Below, piece after piece: positions 1 to 7,738 of a stretch of DNA of 58,730 nucleotides. The notes below the pieces were generated by a model. That model did no database searches. It saw only the letters and a program-made list of their open reading frames with translations, and was not told the origin of the DNA. Both the position numbers and the translations under genes were made by a program. Source of the stretch: CAYOBW01 sp964402115 (GTDB lineage: Bacteria; Verrucomicrobiota; Kiritimatiellia; UBA8416; CAYOBW01); NCBI GenBank assembly GCA_964402115.1, contig CAYOBW010000011.1, positions 1 through 58,730 on the forward strand, written 5' to 3'. The stretch's first letter is position 1; every line of letters starts with the position of its first letter.

Positions 1-1
1 G

Positions 2-502
2 GCGCGCAGCGGCGTGCGCAACATCAGCGAGGGCAGCGGCGCGGCGGCCACCTCGCGCAAGAGCGAGATGCTGCTCACCAACGTGGCCCGCGCCAGTCTG
101 TCGGACGAGCTCGCCCCGGACTACGAGAGCTTTCTGATCCAGCGTGGCCTGCGCGTCTGGCCCAAGGATGCGCCGAAGGCGCGGGCCATGCGCGAGCGCC
201 TGCAACACGATGTGGCGTCTGCGCTTCCGCCCGTGCCCGCCGGCAAGCCGCGGCTCACCGGCCTCGCCGGGCTGGCTGACTTCGTCGCGCAAGCCGACCC
301 CGAACTGGCCGCCAACGCGATGCTCTGCGCCGTCAACCAGGCAGCGTACCTGCTGAAGCGCCAGATCGAAAGCCAGGGCCGTGCCTTCACGGAGCAGGGC
401 GGCTTCACCGAGAGCCTCTACGCCGCCCGCACCCGCGCAAGAAGGTCGGACCGGTCAGACAGGTCCGACCGGTCTGACAAGTCGGACGAGTCAGACAAGT
501 GA
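2..502 (+). CDS. Four-helix-bundle protein (S23/IVS family), 5' partial
   Basis: The reading frame is open to the left edge of the window, so the start is missing; an internal GTG at 14 is in the middle of the conserved region and is unlikely to be the true start. Visible residues such as RSGVRNISEGS and SRKSEMLLTNVARASL match the four-helix-bundle (S23/intervening-sequence) proteins known from many bacteria, whose molecular role is unclear. The C-terminus degenerates from about residue 142 into a Ser-Asp tail (RSDRSDRSDRSDKSDESDK) encoded by a 9-nt tandem repeat. The family is known; its function here cannot be stated. Confidence 0.75.
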   Translation, partial: ARSGVRNISEGSGAAATSRKSEMLLTNVARASLSDELAPDYESFLIQRGLRVWPKDAPKARAMRERLQHDVASALPPVPAGKPRLTGLAGLADFVAQADPELAANAMLCAVNQAAYLLKRQIESQGRAFTEQGGFTESLYAARTRARRSDRSDRSDRSDKSDESDK

Positions 503-514
503 GACACGTCCGAC
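444..514. repeat. 9-nt tandem repeat encoding Ser-Asp tail
   Basis: A degenerate 9-nt unit, roughly GGTCSGACM, is repeated about seven times over the end of the four-helix-bundle gene and runs about 12 nt past its stop codon at 500-502. In frame it encodes SDR/SDK/SDE triplets. The continuation beyond the stop suggests the array is a DNA-level repeat rather than only a protein motif. Confidence 0.6.
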
Positions 515-569
515 ATCAACCGGCCAAGATTCCCCGCTGGTCTTTCGGCCGAGATCGGCAAGCGCAGGG

Positions 570-1505
570 TCATGTACGTGCTCCGTAAGGGTGTCGAGCC
601 GTGCGCCCGTGCACTTCGTGTACCAGGCGGTGGTTGAGCGGGGTCCGGACGCCTGCCGTCTGGCCGGCCCTCACGACGGCGGCGTTCAGGGCGTCGATCT
701 CCGTCCGCCTGCCTTCGCGCAGATCCTGGGCCATGGAACAGACGTTCGTCGCCGTGGCGGCACACACGGCCCGAATGAGTGGGCCAGACGCGAAGTCCGC
801 GGGCAGGATGCCCAGCGTGCGGGCGACGGTTGCGGCTTCTTCGCCCGCGGCCAGCGCGAGGCGCAGCAGCTCCGGCCGTTCCAGCAGCGCCCCGTTCGGT
901 ATGTCGGCGAGGGCGCAGACGGCGTTGATGGCGGCGTTGACGACGAGCTTGCGCCACAGCATGCCGGCGCGGTCATCCGTGATGGCGACATCCAGCCCGG
1001 CCGGCCGCCACGCGGCGGCAAACCGTTCCGCGGGGGCCGGGTGCAGGGGGTCGCAGGACGCAACGAACGTCGGCCCGGCGCCCGCGTGGCGGAAGCGCGC
1101 CGGACCGAGGCGAAGCACGGCGTGCCCCGTCACCGCCTGGGCCAGGCGCGCGGCCGGGAGGGCATGCCCCAGCACGTGCTCCGCGCCAAGGCCGTTCTGC
1201 AAGCTGACGACCTCCGTGGCAGGACCGATCAGGGGAAAGGCGTGGGCGAGGGCGGCAGCCGTGTCGCCGGCCTTCACGCAGAACACGAGCAGGTCCGCGG
1301 GCGGCAGGTCCCGCGGATGGGCCGCTACGGGCACGCAGCAGACCGCCGTCTCGCCGCTAAGTTCCTCAAGCGTGAGCCCGGCTCCGGCCAGCAGCCGCGC
1401 CCGCTCCGGGTTGTGACCCAGGAGGGCGACCGGCACGCCGGCGGCCTGCAGCCGCACAGCGGCAAAACAGCCGATTGCGCCGGGCCCGACAATGACAACC
1501 TGCAC
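570..1505 (-). CDS. panE: 2-dehydropantoate 2-reductase family protein (PanE/ApbA-like)
   Basis: A 311-aa protein with an N-terminal Rossmann fold (VVIVGPGAIGCFAAVRLQAAG, residues 3-23, the GxGxxG dinucleotide site), the LQNGLG segment near residue 120 and a C-terminal helical domain with KLVVNAAINAV (catalytic-Lys region, near residue 205) typical of ketopantoate reductases. The family reduces 2-dehydropantoate to pantoate with NADPH for coenzyme A synthesis. It is the last gene of a minus-strand operon, 41 bp behind the pterin-binding methyltransferase. PanE paralogues of other specificity are common, so pantoate synthesis is probable but the corrinoid context allows another hydroxyacid substrate. 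Confidence 0.8.
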   Translation of the reverse strand: MQVVIVGPGAIGCFAAVRLQAAGVPVALLGHNPERARLLAGAGLTLEELSGETAVCCVPVAAHPRDLPPADLLVFCVKAGDTAAALAHAFPLIGPATEVVSLQNGLGAEHVLGHALPAARLAQAVTGHAVLRLGPARFRHAGAGPTFVASCDPLHPAPAERFAAAWRPAGLDVAITDDRAGMLWRKLVVNAAINAVCALADIPNGALLERPELLRLALAAGEEAATVARTLGILPADFASGPLIRAVCAATATNVCSMAQDLREGRRTEIDALNAAVVRAGQTAGVRTPLNHRLVHEVHGRTARHPYGART

Positions 1506-1546
1506 GGGTGGCCCTCCCGCCTGCGCGGCGGACCGGACGGCACGCG

Positions 1547-2569
1547 CTACAGCGTCTTGCCCCGGAACGCCGCGATGTAGTTCATGCCATACTCGTCATC
1601 GCCCAGCAGCAGGGCGCGCGCGAGCTTGTAGTCCTCGGCCGCCGTATCGAGCTTGCTGAGAATGCAGGCGTTGATCTGGAGCGGGTCCACGATGCCGCCA
1701 TCCGCGCCGGCCTCGACCGCCAGGTGCGCGAACACCTGGTTGATGAGCGACCGCTGCGGCATGCCGAAGGAGACGTTGCTCAGTCCGGCCACGATATGGA
1801 TCGCCGGCCCATAGGTCTCGCGGACCGCGCGCACGGTGGCGAGGAAGCGCTTGCCGTTCTCGCCGTCGGTGGAGATGGGGAAGACGAGCGGATCGGCGTG
1901 GATGTCGCTCAGCGCGAAGCCCGCGGCCTGAAGCCGCGGGAACAGGCGGGCGAAATTGGCGAGGCGCTCTTCCGGGGTCGAGGGCAGGCCGGTTTCACCC
2001 GCCGCGGAGGCGATGACCACCGCGCCATGACGCGCGGCAACCTCGATCGCGCTAGTGCGTTCAAGCGAGACGGAGTTCACCATGGGCCGGGCGCGGCCCG
2101 CGACGCTCGCGGCCTGCAGGCCGGCCTGAAGAATCTCCTGGTTGGAGGAGTCGATGCTCATGGGGATGGACACGGCCTGCTGCACGACGCCCACGGTCCA
2201 CTGCATGAGGCGCACGCGCTCGGCCGTGTCGGTGCTGAACTCGTCCACGTTGATGTCGAGGTAGGTCGCGCCGGCCGCCGCCTGCTGGCGGGCCAGTGTG
2301 TGCAGGTAGTCCACGGCCTGGGCACGCTCGGCGTCCCCTCCGTAATTACCCTGCCAGAGCGCGACGGCGCAATGCTTCACGCGTCCGGCTTGCCAGTCCG
2401 CCTGCCCGGTAAAGGCGGCGGGCACCGGGAGGCGGCGCGTGTCCTTGCCGTCCTGGTACACGAGATCGTGGCCGCCTTGCGCGTTGGGCTGGCAGTACTT
2501 GCCGCCGACCTTGTAGATGCGCGTGCAATGGATGTTCTCGCCTACGCCGATGAAACAATCAACCTGCAT
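1547..2569 (-). CDS. Pterin-binding (dihydropteroate synthase-like) methyltetrahydrofolate:corrinoid methyltransferase
   Basis: A 340-aa protein with the TIM-barrel pterin-binding signature: YLDINVDEFSTD near residue 110, MSIDSSNQEILQAGL near 147 and VNSVSLE near 174, then IVAGLSNVSFGMPQR near 265. This matches the folate-binding domain of methionine synthase and MeTr/AcsE-type enzymes, which move a methyl group between tetrahydrofolate and a corrinoid protein. It lies 39 bp downstream of the homocysteine-methyltransferase-like gene and two genes from a corrinoid protein, so the three encode as separate chains what MetH carries in one. An extra N-terminal stretch of about 70 residues precedes the barrel. 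Whether it loads or unloads the corrinoid in vivo is not shown by sequence. Confidence 0.85.
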   Translation of the reverse strand: MQVDCFIGVGENIHCTRIYKVGGKYCQPNAQGGHDLVYQDGKDTRRLPVPAAFTGQADWQAGRVKHCAVALWQGNYGGDAERAQAVDYLHTLARQQAAAGATYLDINVDEFSTDTAERVRLMQWTVGVVQQAVSIPMSIDSSNQEILQAGLQAASVAGRARPMVNSVSLERTSAIEVAARHGAVVIASAAGETGLPSTPEERLANFARLFPRLQAAGFALSDIHADPLVFPISTDGENGKRFLATVRAVRETYGPAIHIVAGLSNVSFGMPQRSLINQVFAHLAVEAGADGGIVDPLQINACILSKLDTAAEDYKLARALLLGDDEYGMNYIAAFRGKTL

Positions 2570-2608
2570 GGTGACTCCTGACTTCTTGTGTTGCGGGCAA
2601 AGCCCGCT

Positions 2609-3532
2609 TTAGACGGCTGCGCCGGCGGCCCGGCTGCCGCTTCCCCGGTTGTGCCTGTCGACGGCTTTGCGGATGGCGCGGATGTGGTCCGGTGTCGTCC
2701 CGCAGCAGCCGCCGATCACGCCGGCGCCCGCGGCGATCAGGTCGTCCACGCGCTCCGCCATCATGGCCGGTGTCTCGGGGAAGACGTCGGCCCCGTCAAT
2801 GTGGGTGGGCGCGCCCGCGTTGGCGTGCACCAGGATGGGCAGGACGGGAGCGGCCTGCCGGAGCTCCCGGACGATGTCCACCATGCGCGCCATACCGTTG
2901 CCGCAGTTGGTGCCGATCACGTGGGCGCCGGCCGCCGCCATGGCCTGCGCCATGGCCGTGGGCGAGACGCCCATCATGGTGCGGTACTCGCCGTTGACCG
3001 TGCGCTCGAAGGTGAAGGTGACGATGACGTCGAGATCGGTGTGTCCACGCGCGGCCTTGACCGCCAGCTCGGCTTCGTCGAGGGCGGAGAAAGTTTCCAG
3101 GCAGCAGGCGTCGGCCCCGCCGGCCTGCAGCGCCGCGAGCTGTTCGGCGAAGGCGTCGTACAACTCCTGCTCCGTCGTGTCGCCCATGAGGAGCAGCCGG
3201 CCGGTCGGTCCGGCCGAACCCAGCACGTAGCGGTCCGGGCCCGCGGCTTCGCGCGAGATCGCGGCGGCCGCGCGATTGATCTCCGCCGCGCGCTCCGCCA
3301 CACCGTAGTGCGCCAGCTTGAAGCGCGTTCCGCCGAAGCTGTTCGTTTCGATCATGTCCGCGCCGGCCGCCACGTAGCTGTGCGCGATGGCCAGCACATC
3401 CGTGCGCCGGTCCACGCACCAGAGCTCCGGGCATTCGCCGGGACGCAGTCCCTGGCGCTGCAGAAACGTGCCCCAGGCGCCGTCCGACACCAAAACCCGT
3501 CCGCTGGCTAGCGCTTCCGAAAGGCGTTGCAT
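2609..3532 (-). CDS. Homocysteine S-methyltransferase family protein (MetH N-terminal type)
   Basis: The chosen ATG at 3532 starts MQRLSEALASGRVLVSDGAWG, matching the family N-terminus; the longer open frame to 3664 would overlap the upstream gene. The 307-aa barrel has the three zinc-ligand cysteines of the family: one in IGTNCGNG (near residue 208) and two in GGCCGTTPDH (near 285). These bind zinc and activate homocysteine thiolate in MetH and BHMT. The product therefore plausibly accepts a methyl group onto homocysteine (or another thiol) from the corrinoid protein encoded 88 bp upstream. No activation (AdoMet-binding) domain of MetH is found in the operon. Confidence 0.85.
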   Translation of the reverse strand: MQRLSEALASGRVLVSDGAWGTFLQRQGLRPGECPELWCVDRRTDVLAIAHSYVAAGADMIETNSFGGTRFKLAHYGVAERAAEINRAAAAISREAAGPDRYVLGSAGPTGRLLLMGDTTEQELYDAFAEQLAALQAGGADACCLETFSALDEAELAVKAARGHTDLDVIVTFTFERTVNGEYRTMMGVSPTAMAQAMAAAGAHVIGTNCGNGMARMVDIVRELRQAAPVLPILVHANAGAPTHIDGADVFPETPAMMAERVDDLIAAGAGVIGGCCGTTPDHIRAIRKAVDRHNRGSGSRAAGAAV

Positions 3533-3620
3533 GTCAGCCCCCGATCTTCCCGACAAACAACCGGAGCCGTCGGCCGGACTTGCGCCCGGCCCCCGGCTCA
3601 CGGTCGTCGTTTGCAGCCAC

Positions 3621-4253
3621 TCAACCCGCGAGGGTCTTCGCGAGGTCCGCCGCCGAGGCGGCATCGGGCGCGTACCCGCTGGCGCCGATCTCGTCGGCGA
3701 AAGCCTGCGTCACGGGCGCGCCGCCCACCATGATCTTCACCTTGCCGGCCAGCGGCGAGGCTTTCACGGCGTCCACGACCGCCTTCATGTTGGTCATGGT
3801 CGTCGTCAGCAGCGCCGACACGCCGATCACGGCCGCGTTGTGCTCCGTGGCCACGGCGATGAACTTCTCGGGCGGCACATCGATGCCGGCGTCCACGACC
3901 TTGAAGCCGGCGCCTTCGAGCATCATGCAGACGAGGTTCTTGCCGATGTCGTGCAGGTCGCCCTTGACGGTCCCGACGACCGCCGTGGCGCGCGGCTGCA
4001 CGCCGGCGGCGACCAGGCGGGGCTGCAGCACCGACATGCCGGCCTTCATGGCACGGGCGGCGATCAGCACCTCGGGCACGTAGACCTCGTTCTTCTTGAA
4101 CCGTTCGCCAATCACGCTCATGCCCGCGAGCAGCCCTTCGTTGAGGATCTTGGCCGGCGGCTCGCCGGCGTTCAACGCCTGTTCGACCAGCGCCTTGACG
4201 TCATTGGCCTTGCCCTTCATCAGGTTCTCGGCGATCTGCTGCAGAAGACTCAT
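3621..4253 (-). CDS. Corrinoid (B12-binding) methyltransferase protein
   Basis: A 210-aa protein with a helical cap domain (residues 1-85, including NEGLLAGMSVIGERFKKNE and YVPEVLIAARAM) followed by a Rossmann B12-binding domain. The cobalt lower-ligand motif DxHxxG is present as GDLHDIGKNLV near residue 98, and VGGAPVT near 180 closes the cobamide site. Such proteins shuttle methyl groups between two methyltransferases. The start at 4253 is preceded by a strong ribosome site (GGGAGGGG); the open frame to 4313 has no family support. It is first in the four-gene operon and diverges from an AraC-type regulator. Confidence 0.92.
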   Translation of the reverse strand: MSLLQQIAENLMKGKANDVKALVEQALNAGEPPAKILNEGLLAGMSVIGERFKKNEVYVPEVLIAARAMKAGMSVLQPRLVAAGVQPRATAVVGTVKGDLHDIGKNLVCMMLEGAGFKVVDAGIDVPPEKFIAVATEHNAAVIGVSALLTTTMTNMKAVVDAVKASPLAGKVKIMVGGAPVTQAFADEIGASGYAPDAASAADLAKTLAG

Positions 4254-4324
4254 GCACCCCTCCCTCTTTGCCTGCGGGCGGTCGCGCGCACGGCGCCCTG
4301 CGGCCGCGCGCACCCTGCCCCCAT

Positions 4325-4379
4325 ATCGAATGCGCGAAATCCTGCAGAAATGCGCGCGGATCGAATAGATGAATTCGAT
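4325..4379. promoter_or_regulatory. Candidate operator cluster (three ATCGAAT half-sites) in divergent promoter region
   Basis: The 208-bp gap between the corrinoid operon and the AraC-type gene contains ATCGAAT at 4325-4331 and 4360-4366 and its inverse ATTCGAT at 4373-4379. The last two form a perfect 7-bp inverted repeat with a 6-bp spacer, and the two direct copies are 35 bp apart. This arrangement suits an AraC-family regulator acting on both divergent genes. A TTGACG hexamer (4379-4384) could be a -35 element for the plus strand, but I see no convincing -10 partner. Binding is inference. Confidence 0.4.
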
Positions 4380-4461
4380 TGACGAGTATAACGATTTTGC
4401 TGTCTAGTCGCTTCGTTGTGAGCGGAAGTGCAATTTCCGGGCGGTTCAGGGGGGCGGCGAT

Positions 4462-5697
4462 ATGGCGTTCCTGTCGAAGCGGCTGATGCAGACGGTTGTG
4501 CGGATGGCGCGGCGCGAGTTCGCCGTCGGGGTGCGTTTCCGCACCCTGGGCGGCACGAGCGTGGGGGCGGCGGACCGGTTGGGCGCGCTGGCGGAGGTGC
4601 GCCGCGCGCGCGACGTGGCCTTGCAGGAGAGCCTGAACGCGGGCGCGCCGCACGTGTTCAGTCTGGGGGCGGGCCTGGGGACGTGGGTCTCGGGCCTGGA
4701 GAACCGGCGCATGATTCACGGGGCGCTGGTCGGCGGCGAAGTGCGCGTGGCGGAGTGGGGCGGTGCGGCTGGCGCGGTCCCGGTGGACGAGTGGGAGGGG
4801 CGGGGGCTGGCGCGCGAGGATGCGGTGCGGTGGTGGCGCCGGCTGCCGGTCTGGCCGGAGGCGCGGCTGCGCGCGGCGGCCACGGGACTCCACGCGCGCT
4901 TCTACGCGGTGAGCGGCTGGACGCCGGAATTGATGGAGGAGAACCGCCTGCGCCTGCAGCAGGAGAAGCAGCTCGCGCAGGCGATCGAGGACCAGCGCCG
5001 GGCGGTCGCCGCGGCGGCCGGCGGCGGGGCGGCGTCGCCCGCGCTGTACGCGTTCGAGAAGGAGCGGCAGCTGCTCGCGCACATCCGGGCCGGCGACCGC
5101 AACGGCGCGCGCCGCATCCTGAACGACATGCTGGCCGCGATCTACCTCTCGTCCTCCGGTCTCGTCGTGCTGCGGGCGCGGGCCGTGGAACTGCTGAGCT
5201 GCCTGACGCGCGCGGCGATCGAGGACAACCCGCTGATGGAGCCCCTGATCGAACGGAACCACACCTGGACGGAGCGGCTGATCCGCGCGCGCAGCTTCGA
5301 GGAACTCTCGGAGCAGCTCATGGGGGCGCTGGACCAGTTCATCGACGGCCTCTACCTGCACGGGGTGAACCGGTCGAACGAGCGCGTGCGTCGCGCGCTC
5401 GACTTCATTGCGGCCAACTCCATGCGCGCGATCTCGTTGCGGGATGTGGCGCGCGACGTGGGCCTGAGCGCCTGCCGGCTGAGTCACCTGGTGAAGCAGC
5501 ACACCGGGCGGACCGTCCTGCAGATCGTGGGCCAGGCCCGGATCCGCCAGGCGCAGCACCTGCTGGAGCGCAGCGCGAAGAGCTGCACGGAGATCGCCTA
5601 CGAAGTGGGATTCGGGGACCAGAGCTATTTCATCAAGCAGTTCAGGCGCGAGACCGGCACGACGCCGGCGCGGTACCGGCGCGCGCGGGCGGGGTGA
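4462..5697 (+). CDS. AraC-family transcriptional regulator with PocR-like N-terminal sensor
   Basis: A 411-aa protein. The last 105 residues form two helix-turn-helix motifs of AraC type (ISLRDVARDVGLSACRLSHL near 324 and CTEIAYEVGFGDQSYFIKQF near 375). The N-terminal 140 residues resemble PocR sensory domains (PHVFSLGAGLGTWVSGL then GALVGGEVR), although the Cys residues often seen there are absent. A coiled-coil-like linker spans about residues 155-190. PocR-type AraC regulators commonly sit next to corrinoid and cobalamin-dependent pathways, which fits the divergent corrinoid operon. The inducer is unknown. Confidence 0.8.
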   Translation: MAFLSKRLMQTVVRMARREFAVGVRFRTLGGTSVGAADRLGALAEVRRARDVALQESLNAGAPHVFSLGAGLGTWVSGLENRRMIHGALVGGEVRVAEWGGAAGAVPVDEWEGRGLAREDAVRWWRRLPVWPEARLRAAATGLHARFYAVSGWTPELMEENRLRLQQEKQLAQAIEDQRRAVAAAAGGGAASPALYAFEKERQLLAHIRAGDRNGARRILNDMLAAIYLSSSGLVVLRARAVELLSCLTRAAIEDNPLMEPLIERNHTWTERLIRARSFEELSEQLMGALDQFIDGLYLHGVNRSNERVRRALDFIAANSMRAISLRDVARDVGLSACRLSHLVKQHTGRTVLQIVGQARIRQAQHLLERSAKSCTEIAYEVGFGDQSYFIKQFRRETGTTPARYRRARAG

Positions 5698-5747
5698 CGT
5701 GGCAGGGGCCGGCGGGCTGCGGGCGGCGGCGGGGCAAGGGGGAGGGG

Positions 5748-6080
5748 ATGATGCGGAAAGCGGGAGTCGTGGGGGTGCTGGCGGTGTGGCTGACCGGTTG
5801 CGCGAGTCTGCAGGATCCGCGCGACCCGTGGCTGGGGCGGGACAAGGCGTATCACTTCGGCATATCCGCCGCCTTGGCGGGGGCGGCCACGGGACTGGCC
5901 GGCTCGCAGGGGCTGGACGAAGCGGAGCGCGCCCCACTGGCCCTGGGTTTGACCCTGTGTGTCGGCCTCGGGAAGGAGGCGCACGACAAGCGTGTGAAGG
6001 GGCACTGGAGCTGGCGCGACCTCGCCTGGGATGCGCTTGGCGCGCTCGTCGGCTACGGTCTTGTCGAGGCGGCGCAGTAG
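5748..6080 (+). CDS. YfiM/DUF2279-like lipoprotein
   Basis: A 110-aa protein starting at the ATG just after GGGGGAGGGG (a second ATG follows immediately). It opens with a lipoprotein signal ending in the lipobox LTGC (Cys near residue 18), so it should be lipid-anchored outside the inner membrane. The remainder has DKAYHFGISAALAG, LGKEAHDK and SWRDLAWDALGALVGYG, the pattern of the YfiM/DUF2279 family, whose function is not known. It begins 50 bp after the regulator stop codon and ends 2 bp before the convergent FAD-protein gene. Confidence 0.75.
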   Translation: MMRKAGVVGVLAVWLTGCASLQDPRDPWLGRDKAYHFGISAALAGAATGLAGSQGLDEAERAPLALGLTLCVGLGKEAHDKRVKGHWSWRDLAWDALGALVGYGLVEAAQ

Positions 6081-6082
6081 CG

Positions 6083-7738
6083 TCACGGCCGGCTGAGCAC
6101 CGCCTCGGCGATGCGCAGCCCGTCTATGCCGGAGCTGACGATTCCGCCCGCGTAGCCTGCCCCTTCACCGCAGGGAAAGAGCCCGCGCAGGCCGGTGGAC
6201 TGCCCGTCCTCGCCGCGCACCACGCGCACCGGGCTTGAGCTGCGCGTCTCGGAGGCGTAGAGCAGGGCCTCCTCCAGCAGCACGCCGCGCAATCCCCGCA
6301 GCATCCTTGGCACTGCACTCCGCAACGTGTGTTCGACGAACTCCGGCAGCAGTCCGCGCAGCTGCGCCGGCCGCGCCCGCGTGCAGGAGCGGTCCGCCGG
6401 AAGCTCCGCCGGCGTGACACCTTCCAGGTAGTCCACCAGGCGCTGGGCGGGCAGACTGTAATCCCAGCCGCCCGCCGCAAACGCCCCGGCCTCCAGCCTC
6501 CGCTGAAACGCGATACCCGCCAGTTCCGGCTTCCCGTCGAGGGCGGGGTCCGCTTCGTCGTGTCCGCCGACCGGTCCGGCCATCGCAGGGCCAGGGGCGG
6601 AGGTGAAATCCGCGGGGAACACCGGCACCAGGAAGGCTGCGTTGCCCAGGGGCTTGTCGCGGCTGGACAGGCTCATGCCGTTCGTCGTCAGCAAACCGGC
6701 CGACGAGGCGCAGGCAATGACCAGCCCGCCGGGGCACATGCAGAAGGAGTAACAGGCGCGGGCATGGTGCTCCTCGCGGCGCGTCAGCCGGAAGCTGGCG
6801 CTCCCGAGCATGGCCTTGCCGGGGCCCTGGCGCAGGGCAAACGCGCCGCCCCATTGCGCCGCGTCGATCCGTGCCTGGGGAATCTCGAGCCGCAGGCCGA
6901 CGGCGAACGGCTTCGGTTCGAGCGGTACGCCGTGCTGCGACAGCATGCCGTAGACGTCGCGCGCGCTGTGACCGGTTGCCAGTACGCAGGCATCGGTCCG
7001 GAACGTCTCGCCCGAGATGACGGCGCCGCGCAGGACGGTGTCCTCGATTTCGAAACGCTCGAGCCGCGCGCCGCAGCGCACCTCGCCGCCCAGGGCCTGG
7101 ATCCGGTTGCGGAGCGCCGGAACCAGGTGTTCCAGCACGTCGCTGCCGAGGTGCGGCTCGGCGTCGACCAGGATGTCGGGCGACGCGCCGCAGGCCACGA
7201 GCGCTTCGAGGAAGCGCCGCACGCGCGGCCGGTCCTTGCTGCGCGAGGTCAGTTTGCCGTCGGAGAAGAGCCCCGCGCCGCCTTCGCCGTAGAGCACGTT
7301 GCTTTCCGCCTCGAACGTCCCCTGCCGCCAGAACGCGGCCACGCGCCGCGCGCGCGGCTCGGTCGCTTCGCCGCGCTCGACGAGCAGCGGCTGCCGTCCG
7401 GCTTCCGCGAGGGCTAACGCAGCCATCAGCCCGGCGGGCCCTGCGCCAACCACGAGCGGGCGCGGGCCGTCGGCGCGCCTGGCGGGCGGCGGCTCGGGCG
7501 CGGCGGGCTGGCGCACTTCCTCGACGCCGCGCAGTCCGTCGGCAGGTTTGCCGGCGAACTCGACCTCGACCGCCACCGTCATGCGGGGAGAGCGGTCCCT
7601 GGCATCGATCGAACGGCGGACGGTCTGCAAATCGCTCAAGGCAGAGGGCAGGCAGCGCAGCGCCTTGGCGGCGGCCTTCAGGAGTTGCTCCGGCGTGTAG
7701 CCGGGCGGCAGGTCGAGCTGGTTCAGGCGTAGTTTGAT
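6083..7738 (-). CDS. FAD-dependent oxidoreductase of the COG2509 family, non-canonical start
   Basis: The core (518 aa from a TTG at 7639) has an FAD Rossmann site (PLVVGAGPAGLMAALALAEAG), LYGEGGAGLFSDGKLTSRSK, a second dinucleotide region ending CVLATGHSARDVY, a CMCPGG segment and a C-terminal GAGYAGGIVSSGIDGLRIAEA, all typical of COG2509 dehydrogenases of unknown substrate. The conserved family N-terminus continues upstream in frame (IKLRLNQLDLPPGYTPEQLL), but no ATG, GTG or TTG exists between it and an in-frame stop. An ATC at 7738, nine bases after GGAG, is the best start candidate; a downstream TTG would remove the conserved first domain. Confidence 0.8.
   Translation of the reverse strand: MKLRLNQLDLPPGYTPEQLLKAAAKALRCLPSALSDLQTVRRSIDARDRSPRMTVAVEVEFAGKPADGLRGVEEVRQPAAPEPPPARRADGPRPLVVGAGPAGLMAALALAEAGRQPLLVERGEATEPRARRVAAFWRQGTFEAESNVLYGEGGAGLFSDGKLTSRSKDRPRVRRFLEALVACGASPDILVDAEPHLGSDVLEHLVPALRNRIQALGGEVRCGARLERFEIEDTVLRGAVISGETFRTDACVLATGHSARDVYGMLSQHGVPLEPKPFAVGLRLEIPQARIDAAQWGGAFALRQGPGKAMLGSASFRLTRREEHHARACYSFCMCPGGLVIACASSAGLLTTNGMSLSSRDKPLGNAAFLVPVFPADFTSAPGPAMAGPVGGHDEADPALDGKPELAGIAFQRRLEAGAFAAGGWDYSLPAQRLVDYLEGVTPAELPADRSCTRARPAQLRGLLPEFVEHTLRSAVPRMLRGLRGVLLEEALLYASETRSSSPVRVVRGEDGQSTGLRGLFPCGEGAGYAGGIVSSGIDGLRIAEAVLSRP

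Noticed and set aside
4379..4407. Sigma-70 promoter starting at TTGACG
   Set aside because: No acceptable -10 hexamer 16-18 bp downstream, so only the half-site cluster was annotated.
4201..5937. Minus-strand 578-codon frame opposite the AraC-type gene
   Set aside because: Pro/Arg/His-rich shadow of a GC-rich gene whose plus-strand frame has two clear AraC helix-turn-helix motifs.
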